DNA of 64,000 nucleotides from Diplonema japonicum (lineage: Eukaryota > Euglenozoa > Diplonemea > Diplonemida > Diplonemidae), in assembly GCA_964019335.1 (NCBI GenBank), contig OZ025726.1:372001-436000 (forward strand), read 5' to 3'. Shown here piece after piece: positions 7,885 to 16,689 of the stretch; the stretch's first letter is position 1, and every line of letters begins with the position of its first letter. A program made the position numbers and the translations under genes. The notes beneath the pieces are model-generated. The model was not told the origin of the DNA. It saw only the letters and a program-made list of their open reading frames with translations, and made no database searches.

Positions 7885-8005
7885 TCACAAAAAGGGAAAG
7901 TAGCAGGGGGGAGAAAAAAAACTGAAGGAGGGGGGGTACTTTTTCCCCCCCTCTTTGTAAACGAAAAAAAAAAAAGAAGAAAAGGTTTCCCCCGTATCTC
8001 CCTTT

Positions 8006-9055
8006 CTACAAAGTACCGAAGTAAGCCGCTGCAGCAGGACCAGGGACATAATAATGCGCTCCTGCAGGGCAGGAAGGGTTCGGGTTTGTTAGATTGCTAC
8101 CTTCGACAAGGCAGAGGGCGCTGTGCTGCACCAGTGTTTGGATGAAGGGAGAAACCTTGGGGAGGTGTCCCGGGTGGCATTGAGAGGCCAGCGCGTGCAC
8201 AGACAGCCAGCCCTTCTCCTGCAGGACATCGACTGTAGCCTTCGTGAGATCCTCTGGATATTGCTCCAGCTGATACCTTTTAGAAATATCCCCATTACTA
8301 TAGTCCTCATACGGGACCCACGTTACAGCATCTGCGTCTTCTGTCCACAGGACTGAAGGATGTATGTGCGAGGTGACTAAAACGTCAGCATGGCCGCCTT
8401 TGCGAAGACCTTCCGCAACCTGTGCAAGTTGAGCCATGTTCTTACGAAGATATAGGTCTTGGAGGGACCCCTCGGTTGGAGAAACTGCACGGCCTACATT
8501 GCTGATGACAAGCAACGGACGGGGAACTGATGGGTCTCTTGCTTGTCTCGCAAAACCTTTTCTCATGTGGTCGAGGAAGTTGGAGTAGAAAATGAAAGAT
8601 GTGTGGTGGTGGTTTGTGTTTCCCGTCACAATGTCCGCGAAGATGTTCGTTGCCTTAATATAAGCAATGACAGGCGACCACAGGATGTCAGAAAGGAAGG
8701 ATTGCAGCATCACTCGTGGGTCATTGCATGCTGACATGTTCAAGAGCAGCCCTTTGCGTTTTGCGTGTAGATCGTTCCCAATGCTTGTGACGCATTTCTC
8801 GTCGCCGGTTACAATGATGAGTGCGCCCTCTTTCTTCCCGGTGTACTCCTTTAGTTTCTTTTCTACTGCCTCTGCTTCTGTTCCCAAGGCCGCGTTGCCT
8901 TTCCCTCCTTGTGTCACCATCTCACCAAATACAAATGGGAACACCATCCCATCCATGACCGGCCACAGCAACACCCCCCCTCCTACCAACCATGCTGTGC
9001 CCCATGCCGTGCGCTGCAGCAATCCTCTCTTGGATACCATGTGCACGCCTCTCAT
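8006..9055 (-). CDS. Predicted membrane-anchored protein with a degenerate NTPase-like fold
   Basis: 349 aa. An N-terminal hydrophobic stretch (about residues 16-45) follows basic residues, suggesting a mitochondrial or ER anchor. The central part alternates strands and helices: GALIIVTGDEKCVTSIG, then RPLLVISNVGRA, which resembles the hydrophobic strands around Walker motifs, but there is no GxxxxGKS/T. Later parts contain DVLVTSHIHPSVLW. I know no close family. Reading it as an inactive P-loop or AAA-like protein is inference from strand pattern only. The ATG at 9055 is the first in frame. Confidence 0.55.
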   Translation of the reverse strand: MRGVHMVSKRGLLQRTAWGTAWLVGGGVLLWPVMDGMVFPFVFGEMVTQGGKGNAALGTEAEAVEKKLKEYTGKKEGALIIVTGDEKCVTSIGNDLHAKRKGLLLNMSACNDPRVMLQSFLSDILWSPVIAYIKATNIFADIVTGNTNHHHTSFIFYSNFLDHMRKGFARQARDPSVPRPLLVISNVGRAVSPTEGSLQDLYLRKNMAQLAQVAEGLRKGGHADVLVTSHIHPSVLWTEDADAVTWVPYEDYSNGDISKRYQLEQYPEDLTKATVDVLQEKGWLSVHALASQCHPGHLPKVSPFIQTLVQHSALCLVEGSNLTNPNPSCPAGAHYYVPGPAAAAYFGTL

Positions 9056-9219
9056 TTTTTTTTTTTTTATTTGTGTGTGTATGGCTTTCTGGGGGGAGGA
9101 GGTTGGTGGAGAGATTTTTGAAGAAAAAAAAAAGAGGGAAAAAAAAAACTAGAAGGTAAACAATACACTCTAGCAGTGAGAGCTAAAAGAAAAAAAAAAG
9201 AAGAAGAAGGCTATTTTGT

Positions 9220-10710
9220 TCACCAAGCTTGGCACCGCTTAGCACCCTGCATGTGTTTCCATGTGGCGTCTATAAATTGATCCAAAAGTTCGTTGGGCAG
9301 CGTTACATTCTGATCCTTCCATTTCAAGCGCTTCCCGGGCGGGTCCGGGACGTGACCGCTGGTTGCCGTGTAATAATTAATGTGCTGTGCCCATGTCCCG
9401 AAGGCTGTGTTTAAGTTGACAGGGTCAGTGGGCCCGTTGAGGCCTTGGTTGTACTTGTCACCACCGGCGCCCTTGGTAGGGATGATGGCGAGTGCGACGG
9501 TCCCTTTTCGCATGAAGGGGAGCCACGACAGGCCTGACCCGAACACTGACACCATTACGTCGGAGGAGGTGAACAGCTCAAGCTGTTCCTGCAAAGCAAG
9601 ATCTTCAGGGTGCACAACACCCACCTCCCATCCTGTGGCTTTCATTCTCGTTACAACCTCGTTTTCATTTAAAATCAGTCTCCCTTCCTTCCTCTGGATG
9701 ATGCTGGTCCTCACGGCCTTTGACGCGCAGCCCCTGTTCAGTGCTTCTGCTAGATCCCACTCCAAGCACCCCCCTACCTTCGTCATCCAGTTCCTTACGA
9801 GGTTTTTATCGAAATGCGACCCGTAACTATTATTCACCGTCGCAGCAGGCAGTCCTTCCCCCCACAAAGGCGACCCTAGGTACCCTGTCTTGTAGCAGCG
9901 GCGGGTCTTTACTTCGGGAAGGCCAAGAACGTTCTTGCCCAGGCACGTCAAGAGACCAGCCATTTGATAACGCGGTCCGCCTACAGCCTCCGGGTTGAGA
10001 GTGGGAACGAAGGCTGGCATGAACCGGTAGCGGCCTTGGTACCATTGGATGAAAACATCAGCTTCTTGCAGGTTGAAGCGGCTTGTGGCGTCATAGGCGA
10101 TGATGGTGCTGAGCCACAAGTGCCATGGTGTGAGCCAGAAAGGTGTTGCGGGGTATAGATACACAGGCGTGTCCTTGAACTCGGACAGGTATGGGGGGCT
10201 CGTGTCCCTGAATGACTTGAAAGGTGGGTCCTTGCCTGACATCTCTTGACAGTAAGGGAAGTCCGTGGGTTTGGCTGCTGTGGTTGTTGGTGCAGGGCGA
10301 ACAGGCTTTGCTTCGGTTGGCTGTCCAGCGTTTACAATCATTGTGACGACTACAGCGAGCAGCGTGGTGGCGATGACCCTGCTCTGCGTCGTGGTTGTGA
10401 GCGGGATGGCCAAGAACCCCATCCCAATCAGGACCATGTGTTCAAACGGCAATTTCGTACTGATCCCTGCCACGTTCATGTTTTTGACCAGGGACGAAGA
10501 GGGGGCGAAGTAATGGATGCCTCTGTCTGAAACGCAAAAATTTTCTATCCGGACGCTGCACACTCTCCCGCCTGCTTGTTCCTTCTTCGTCGCTGGTTCC
10601 ACCACGGTGACCACGGGGGGATTCCCTCCAAACTTTGTGTACATGCCCACACCTTGCAAGCAAATCACTGATAAAAACAGCACAGCAGGCAGCACATCTC
10701 GCAGAATCAT
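9220..10710 (-). CDS. GT61-type glycosyltransferase, type II membrane protein
   Basis: 496 aa. It starts with a hydrophobic segment (MILRDVLPAVLFLSVICLQG) and has a second one near residues 90-125 (LIGMGFLAIPL...VVVTMIVNAG). The C-terminal half matches the GT61/DUF563 family (EOGT, plant xylosyltransferases): IIQRKEGR, then NENEVVTRMK, GWEVGVVHPEDLALQEQLELF and SSDVMVSVFGSGLSWLPFMRKG, where the family has an H/G-x-G-A motif near the sugar-nucleotide site; here it reads VFGSGLSW. Expected role is addition of a sugar in the ER or Golgi lumen; the substrate cannot be predicted. The ATG follows a pyrimidine-AG site by 11 bases, which excludes the longer reading frame. Confidence 0.75.
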   Translation of the reverse strand: MILRDVLPAVLFLSVICLQGVGMYTKFGGNPPVVTVVEPATKKEQAGGRVCSVRIENFCVSDRGIHYFAPSSSLVKNMNVAGISTKLPFEHMVLIGMGFLAIPLTTTTQSRVIATTLLAVVVTMIVNAGQPTEAKPVRPAPTTTAAKPTDFPYCQEMSGKDPPFKSFRDTSPPYLSEFKDTPVYLYPATPFWLTPWHLWLSTIIAYDATSRFNLQEADVFIQWYQGRYRFMPAFVPTLNPEAVGGPRYQMAGLLTCLGKNVLGLPEVKTRRCYKTGYLGSPLWGEGLPAATVNNSYGSHFDKNLVRNWMTKVGGCLEWDLAEALNRGCASKAVRTSIIQRKEGRLILNENEVVTRMKATGWEVGVVHPEDLALQEQLELFTSSDVMVSVFGSGLSWLPFMRKGTVALAIIPTKGAGGDKYNQGLNGPTDPVNLNTAFGTWAQHINYYTATSGHVPDPPGKRLKWKDQNVTLPNELLDQFIDATWKHMQGAKRCQAW

Positions 10711-10721
10711 TGTAACCCCTC

Positions 10722-10745
10722 CTGGGAAAATAAAATAAAAATGCA
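10722..10745 (-). promoter_or_regulatory. Candidate trans-splice acceptor for the GT61 gene
   Basis: Minus-strand tract TTTTATTTTATTTTCCCAG ends at 10722, 11 bases before the ATG at 10710. Confidence 0.45.
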
Positions 10746-10829
10746 GGAGAGGGGAAAAAAAATTTAAAAAAAAAAAAAAAAAAAAACTAACATGTTGACC
10801 GGCACAAGCACAGTCGGGGCGATGATATT

Positions 10830-11432
10830 TCACAGCACAAGCATTACTGACTCGATCGTGGACTTAAGGAGGGAGATCGTGTTGCGAGGGATGTAGCCCT
10901 GACAAGTAAAGGCCAGCATGTGGTGCTGCATTTGGTCAGCTGACATTTCGTTCCTCTCCTTGCTATCGTTGACAACATCACGCAACACAGTAGTCTTTGC
11001 TGTGAGGTCGTAGGTGTAGGTGTCTGCAAAGTTTTCAAGGGTATCGATGAGCTCTGAGGTAGACGCAACAACAGAAGGCACAGGGTACCTAGGGGGTGTT
11101 ATGCCCTGTAGTTTTCTGATCTCTTCTGACTCCTTTCTTACACTCAGCACCAACTGCTCCATGAGCCGGATCGCATCCCATGCACATTCTTCCTCATCCT
11201 CGATTAGGTTCATCAGTTTCTTTGCGAACGCCTGTCGCACAGCCACTCCCTCGTTCTCCAGTTCTTCCAAGCCCTTGAAGTCGCCCCTCACGTACACAGC
11301 ACGCCCCTTCAGCTCGCAAATACTGCGCAGACGCTCTGCAGCAGCGCTTTGCTGCTTGTCATATTCCTCTTCCAAGTCGGTTACTCTGCCTACAAGACTC
11401 TTTAAGAACTCCTTCGTGAGGCCATCTTCCAT
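10830..11432 (-). CDS. Hypothetical coiled-coil protein
   Basis: 200 aa, mostly charged helices with heptad-like spacing from about 10 to 120 (for example RVTDLEEEYDKQQSAAAERL), then a less charged C-terminal third. I do not recognise it. The frame opens upstream with TTG, but the first ATG (MEDGLTKEF) lies three bases after a CAG acceptor at 11438-11436, which I take as the start. No membrane segment. Confidence 0.55.
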   Translation of the reverse strand: MEDGLTKEFLKSLVGRVTDLEEEYDKQQSAAAERLRSICELKGRAVYVRGDFKGLEELENEGVAVRQAFAKKLMNLIEDEEECAWDAIRLMEQLVLSVRKESEEIRKLQGITPPRYPVPSVVASTSELIDTLENFADTYTYDLTAKTTVLRDVVNDSKERNEMSADQMQHHMLAFTCQGYIPRNTISLLKSTIESVMLVL

Positions 11433-11523
11433 AGTCTGCAAGTGGTTCCCTTTTGTTTTCTTCTTTTTTTTTTCTTTTTCTTGTGTCCGGATGGGCTCTC
11501 TATAGAAATATTTCTTTTTTGTT

Positions 11524-12153
11524 TCAAATCAGATTTTTTTGTAGATTTTCAAACAGTTTTTCGACGTACCAGCTGTCGCGAGGGACATGCAGCTCAGACC
11601 CTTCTGTGAGGGATCGGTGGAGATCGGGGATAGGCAGCAGCGAGAGAGAATGAACCTCGGCCGGGTCGGGTGTGAGGTCAGAGATGCTGATGCTGGGCAA
11701 CGGTAAAATGTAAACATGCTGTACTTCGCTGTCGAGCTTTGAACGGGACTGGCCAGCGTGGACGAAGATTGGAAGCATGGAGCTGAAGGGGTAACCCACC
11801 CCTAGCTCTTCTTGCAGTTCCTTCTCGGCAGTGTGCTCTACACTGTCCAACCCCTCGACATGCCCAGCACAGGACACATCACACAGTCCTGGGTGTGTGT
11901 CTTTGAACAAACTCCGTTTCTGGAGCAGCACCTCACCTTTTTGTGTATCTACCATCCATATGTGGACACTGCAATGCCAGTCACCTTCCTTATGAACCTT
12001 TCCTCTTTCTTTTAACCCTATGGGGTTTCCTTTCTTGAGAACTTCGCGCCTTCCTCCGATTTCAGGGGGACTGTACACCATAAACAGTTCCTTTTCATCT
12101 TGCCCTCTGAGGACTTCAGCAGCCCTGCGCAAAAGGCGTGTCGCCCTCAGCAT
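11524..12153 (-). CDS. Nudix hydrolase, isopentenyl-diphosphate-isomerase-like
   Basis: 209 aa. The Nudix box is at about 102-124, reading GHVEGLDSVEHTAEKELQEELG: the KEL-EELG end keeps the metal-binding glutamates while the Arg of the REL motif is Lys. The context DWHCSVHIWMV, VLLQKRS and PGLCDVSCAGH is the pattern shared by IDI-type and plant NUDT3-like Nudix proteins. Such enzymes hydrolyse nucleoside diphosphate derivatives; the substrate is unknown. The N-terminus MLRATRLLRRAAEVLRG is basic and amphipathic, like a mitochondrial presequence. The reading frame extends further upstream, but this ATG fits the presequence. Confidence 0.78.
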   Translation of the reverse strand: MLRATRLLRRAAEVLRGQDEKELFMVYSPPEIGGRREVLKKGNPIGLKERGKVHKEGDWHCSVHIWMVDTQKGEVLLQKRSLFKDTHPGLCDVSCAGHVEGLDSVEHTAEKELQEELGVGYPFSSMLPIFVHAGQSRSKLDSEVQHVYILPLPSISISDLTPDPAEVHSLSLLPIPDLHRSLTEGSELHVPRDSWYVEKLFENLQKNLI

Positions 12154-12712
12154 GGCAATGGGAACAGCACCGGAGATCCTTCGAGATAACAATAAAAAAA
12201 TTGAACAGGGTAAAATAAAAATAATATGGGACAGAAAAGAATTGAAGGAGAGAGAGAGAGAGGGGGGGGGGGGGGGGGGGATGAGCATCCAGATATTTTA
12301 TCTAAGCGAGGTTCCCCCCCCCCCCCCCACTCCTCTTTTTGTAAATAAAAAAGGGGGGTGATAAAATAAAGGGGGATAAGAATGCGAGGCGTAAAAAAAA
12401 AAAAATAAAAAAAGGGGACAAAACAGTTATCAACACTATCGGGATGCGTAAAAGAGAGAATTAACGTTGGGGGGTGAAGAGATACCTCGAAAAAAATTCA
12501 TAAAAAAAAAAAAAAAAAAAACATAACATAATCTATATTTACCCCACGTGTTGTACACCAGAAAGAAAAGAGAGAAAAAAAGAGGGAAACAAAATTATTT
12601 TTTTTGATCACACCATATGTCTGAATGGGCCTATACAGGGCGAGCTACGGCAGTAGGGATAAAAAAAAAACCACCCCCCAGAAAAAAAAATCTAAAAATC
12701 AAAAAATTTATT
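12154..12712. other. Intergenic region with homopolymers
   Basis: Contains G, C and A runs (12262-12280, 12316-12328, 12393-12412, 12503-12520). Nothing coding or obviously structured. It separates the spliced coiled-coil gene (3' end at 12713) from the Nudix gene. Confidence 0.6.
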
Positions 12713-14008
12713 TTACTTTGCAGCTTTTTTCTTACTTTTTTCCGGAAGGTTGTCAGCTGAGTATCGCAGGGAGGTTGCCTGTAAATTATTTAAATTTATT
12801 CCCCCTCCCCCAAACCTGTGAGGAAATCGCCACTCTATGCGTGGTAGAAGGAGCTTTTCGCATGCATTGCATCATCATTTGCTTCTTCTGTTTGGAAGAA
12901 GCAGAGCCACCGCTATTCCTACCCGCCGTAACAGGGCTGATGGACGACACCCGATTCTGTTTTTTTTTTTTTTTCCCCAAATATCCACACACACCTCCAT
13001 AATGGGTGAGATGGAAACCTTTCTAGATGCCTTCTCAAGCGGCCCACGACTGGCCTTCGATTTCTTTCCCAGCACAACAGAAGAAGGTGCCGTGTTGGAC
13101 CTAATAACGGTATTGCTAACAGGCACCTCTTCCTGCGCTGGTACGGGTTGGGAAACCATCAAGGCGATTTTCTTCTTGCACTCTATGATGGCCTCCTCCT
13201 GCTGCTGTAGAATCACGTCGTCGACACGCTTCTGTGTCATCAGCTTGAAGTTCTGTGTCTCGAGGCCGGAGATCCGCAGCTCGATTTCAGCTGTCTTTGC
13301 TGCGTCCTCGTGTGCGTTGTTCTGCCTCAGCATCCCGATCACGTTTCGTTCCTTAACTAGGTCTTGCTGCAGCTTTTCCACAACCGCCTGCGGGTCGTCA
13401 CCCTCCACATTCCCCCTTGGTGGTGATGCAATCATATTAATACTCGGGTGGCTGGGAGCGTCAATGAGCAGCATGTAAGCAGCATGAAGAGCATGTACAG
13501 ATGTGCCGTGTGCCCATTTGAGTGCTTCTCGTTCCGCTTGTTCTTCCGTCTGGATTTGCATTTGCGACTTGGTGTGTTCTCGTACCTGCCTCTCGTCCAA
13601 GGCCTTCTGGAACTCCGTGCATCTTTGTTCTGCGATTTCCAACCTTCTCGACAACAGCTCGTTTGTGAACTCTAGGTCATTCACTTCTGCTCGCTTCATC
13701 CTTAGCTCGGCCAGCCCGTCGCCTGAGATGGGTACCTTCTTCCTCGGTGCCAGCCCCGCTACTCTTTCTGCGTACGAGTCATAAAACTTAACCCCGATCA
13801 CTCCCTTGTACTTTTTCTTTAGCTCGTCCTTCTGCCTTCTTTGGCTGCTGCCCCCCCTTCCTGGTGTCGTTCTGTGTTCAGGCGTCACCAGCCCCCTTGT
13901 CACCTCCGGTGCGCTCATCGATGCCTTCCTCAGGCTGTTCGGTGACATGACCCTGCGCGACCCCCCCGGCGAGGCCGCACCAAACTTTCTGTGCTGAGGG
14001 GTCTCCAT
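12713..14008 (-). CDS. Coiled-coil protein with basic N-terminus (3 exons)
   Basis: 406 aa from exons 14008-12995, 12956-12816 and 12778-12713. The N-terminal 90 residues are Ser/Pro/Arg-rich; KKKYKGVIGVKFYDSYAERV follows, then long coiled coils (about 115-310) and a basic tail ending KSKKKAAK. It could be cytoskeletal; I recognise no family. Introns of 38 bp (GTGTG...CAG) and 37 bp (GTTTG...CAG) are in phase 0; splicing yields a single open frame, whereas the unspliced first exon would read through a poly-A tract. The ATG lies 6 bases after the acceptor at 14014-14026, which ends CTTCACAG. Confidence 0.68.
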
Positions 14009-14013
14009 GTGCC

Positions 14014-14026
14014 CTGTGAAGGTTAG
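14014..14026 (-). promoter_or_regulatory. Candidate trans-splice acceptor
   Basis: CTAACCTTCACAG on the minus strand, just upstream of the start of the coiled-coil gene. The first three bases (CTA) with the following pyrimidines look like a usual 3' splice site. Confidence 0.45.
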
Positions 14027-14301
14027 CAGGTCATCGTGGTGTGCGACAAGACAGGGCGCTGCAAGTTGTTGGCATGCGCTCAGCCTGGAAAAAGAAACAA
14101 AAAAGTGGGGGGGGGAGGAGGAACAATGCCAGACTTTGCAGATGCACGGTGGGGGGACTGCACCTGCAACCAAGGACTGTACTTTAATTCTTCGGCGTTC
14201 AAACCGGGGGTTGTTAAAGTTTAAAAAAAGAAAAAAAAAAAGAACAAGATAAAAGTAATGGAACACATCCCCCCCTCCCTCCCTTTCTTTAAAACCCACC
14301 T

Positions 14302-15516
14302 TTACAATTTAGGATTGCCATTTTGGTATGCCTGCAGCCTGGCGAGGGCTTCCTGAAGGCGTGCCGTTGAGCAGCACAGCGAGATGCGGATGTACCCCTC
14401 ACCGTTGGACCCGAAGATGGAGCCCGGCGTGATGAAGACAGAGGCCTTGTAAAGAATGTCGTCAATCTTGCTTTCAACGTTGGTCCAGGTGGGGGGGACG
14501 CGTGCCCACACAAAGAGGCCGACCTGGTTTCGGGAGTACGTGCAAGAGAGGGTGTCGAGAAGGTCATAAACGACAGTACGCCTTGCGGCGTACTCCGCAG
14601 TAAGGTTCTCGTGAAAGTTGTCAGGGAGCGAAGTCAAAGCCACAGCAGCGGCAGCTTGCAGTCCTTTAAACATCCCGGAGTCGAAGTTGGACTTCACCTG
14701 CAGAATCGATGTTATGAAGGATTCCTTTCCGACAGCCACCCCGACCCTCCACCCTGGCATGTTGTGCGACTTGCTGAGCGAGTTCAACTCAACACAAGTG
14801 TCCTTGGAACCTCGAAGCTTCAATATCGACACAGGTTCGCCCTTCGGTAGAACCAGCGAGTACGGGTTGTCGTTAACGAGCAGGATCCGTTCCTTTTGGC
14901 AGTACTGTATCAAACTGCAAAGGGTGTCTATGTCAGCTTCCGTGCCCGTCGGCATGTGAGGGTAGTTCACCCATAGGATCTTGACACGCTTCCCTGGGTG
15001 GTCCCGTGCGTAGGATGTGGTGAGGTTCTTGATTTCGTGCAGCGATGGTTGCCATTGTGTGGCTTCTGTGAGGTTGTAAGGCAGTGCCGTGACATTGAGG
15101 AGGCCTGCGATGGACCTGTAGGCAGCGTATCCTGGGTTCGGTGCAAGAATAGCGTCTTGAGGATTTGCGAAGGCGAGGGTGATGTGTAATATTCCCTCTT
15201 TGCTCCCCATCAACGGCAGGACCTCCTTGTCCTTGTCCAATTCTACTTTGTAAATCTTCTTGTAAAACTGCGAAAACCCGTCGCGCAGCTCTGGTATCCC
15301 GTTGTATGCCTGGTACCCGTGGTTTGCCGCACCCTTTGCCGTGTCCACCAGTGCCCCCACCACATCCTTATGGGGGGCGAGGTCCGGCGACCCTATGCCC
15401 AGGTTGATGATATCCCTCCCCTGCGCCCGTAGCGATGCCACTTCCTTCAATTTTCGTGAAAAATAATACTCCTTCACATCGGACAGCCGGTCACTTGGGG
15501 TGATCTGCGGCATCAT
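14302..15516 (-). CDS. PLP-dependent aminotransferase, class I/II
   Basis: 404 aa. Fold type I aminotransferase with the expected landmarks: INLGIGSPDLAPH near 35-50, GYQAYNGIPELR, PNPGYAAY, VNYPHMPTG (in place of the usual NPxNPTG), NDNPYSLV (Asp binding the pyridine nitrogen plus Tyr), and SLSKSHNMPGWRVG with the Schiff-base Lys. The sequence resembles the LL-diaminopimelate/aspartate aminotransferases (COG0436) found in Bacteroidetes and some protists, so a bacterial origin is possible. The amino donor is not clear. No intron. Two adjacent ATGs follow a T-rich leader; I take the first. Confidence 0.85.
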   Translation of the reverse strand: MMPQITPSDRLSDVKEYYFSRKLKEVASLRAQGRDIINLGIGSPDLAPHKDVVGALVDTAKGAANHGYQAYNGIPELRDGFSQFYKKIYKVELDKDKEVLPLMGSKEGILHITLAFANPQDAILAPNPGYAAYRSIAGLLNVTALPYNLTEATQWQPSLHEIKNLTTSYARDHPGKRVKILWVNYPHMPTGTEADIDTLCSLIQYCQKERILLVNDNPYSLVLPKGEPVSILKLRGSKDTCVELNSLSKSHNMPGWRVGVAVGKESFITSILQVKSNFDSGMFKGLQAAAAVALTSLPDNFHENLTAEYAARRTVVYDLLDTLSCTYSRNQVGLFVWARVPPTWTNVESKIDDILYKASVFITPGSIFGSNGEGYIRISLCCSTARLQEALARLQAYQNGNPKL

Positions 15517-15688
15517 TTTTTTTCTTTTTTTTTCCCCCCACTCTTCTTTCTATTTTCCCTCAAATGTAGTCCGCTTGGGAGAAAACTCCCAAAAACTAAA
15601 AAAAAAAATCTCAAAATACACGACACTTTTTTTTTTTTTTTTTTAGTAGTTAGAAGTAGGGTAGGGTAGGGTAGGGGGAAACGTGTAA

Positions 15689-16360
15689 TCACAGCCTGCG
15701 CAATTGTTCTACGATGTATCTGTCATAACCAGCGTTGGCTGCCTTGCGTGCGTTGGGGGAGATCCACCGGTGTTCAGAGGATGTAGAGTCAAGCTTCACA
15801 GATGCGTCGGTGGGCAGAGTACAGAGCACGACAGCATTGATGGTCTGGGTTCCTTTTGTCGTGGGATTGTCCCATGAAGAGGTAGGGAAGAGCGTGTTGT
15901 AGATCCCCAAGAGGCGAACGGGGGTACAGGTTAAGTTTGTTTCCTGCTTTGCCTTGCGTAGAGCAGCTGTGAAGAAAGTCTCCCCTTTGAACATTCGACC
16001 CCCTGGCCACCACCAGTACCCCTTGACAGGCTCCATCCCACGGTGCACGGTTAGGACTTCACCTTGTTTGTTCTGGATCACCACATCCACACACACTACA
16101 GGGAGCCTGCGGACCACTTCCCCATACAGCTCGACGGGGAGGTGTCTAGCTTCCTCGCGGACCCCACATAGTTCTTCTTCTTTTGCGTAGAGCATGCTCA
16201 TGTCTTCTCTAATCACTCTGTTAGGATCCTCTTCTTCTACAGGGGTTTTGGTTTTTTTGTTGTTTTCTATGTTGTCACATGTTTGTGTGTACCTATACAC
16301 CACGATGCCACCCACGGCACCCACCGCTAAGATGCTGAGATCCCTGTATACGCTGCTCAT
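15689..16360 (-). CDS. Nudix hydrolase with degenerate box, membrane-anchored
   Basis: 223 aa. The N-terminus has a hydrophobic segment (residues 8-24, LSILAVGAVGGIVVYRY) that looks like a signal anchor. The Nudix fold follows with VVCVDVVIQNKQGEVLTVHR, then YWWWPGGRMFKGE and the box residues RKAKQETNL. Like GDP-mannose mannosyl hydrolases it has the WWxPGGR motif, but the RE-EE metal ligands are replaced (RK...QE), so catalysis may be altered or lost. Unlike its neighbour at 11524-12153, the box is not intact. Confidence 0.72.
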   Translation of the reverse strand: MSSVYRDLSILAVGAVGGIVVYRYTQTCDNIENNKKTKTPVEEEDPNRVIREDMSMLYAKEEELCGVREEARHLPVELYGEVVRRLPVVCVDVVIQNKQGEVLTVHRGMEPVKGYWWWPGGRMFKGETFFTAALRKAKQETNLTCTPVRLLGIYNTLFPTSSWDNPTTKGTQTINAVVLCTLPTDASVKLDSTSSEHRWISPNARKAANAGYDRYIVEQLRRL

Positions 16361-16689
16361 GTGTGGAGGTTGTGTTCTTATTTTTTTCTCTCCTTTGGTG
16401 GTGGTGGGGATTTTTTTTTTTTGGCGAAAAGGTAAGAAAATGGGATTTTTTTTGTTCCCTTCGTGTGTACGCGGCGAAATTTATATATTTCTTTCTTTTT
16501 TTTTATTTTTTTTTGTTTTTTCCCTTTTTTTTTTTCCTTCTTCCGATGGGGGGGGTAATTCTAACGCACACGCCCCACTGAAAAAAAAAAGCGGGAAAAA
16601 AAAATTTTTTTTTTCCAAAGAAGAAATGAAAAAACAAAACCAAGAAAAAAAATAAGAGTAATTTTCCTTTTTTTTTTCCGCCTCCCCCT
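16361..16689. other. Intergenic region, low complexity
   Basis: T-, G- and A-rich runs between the XPR1-like gene and the Nudix gene. No coding signal. Confidence 0.6.
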
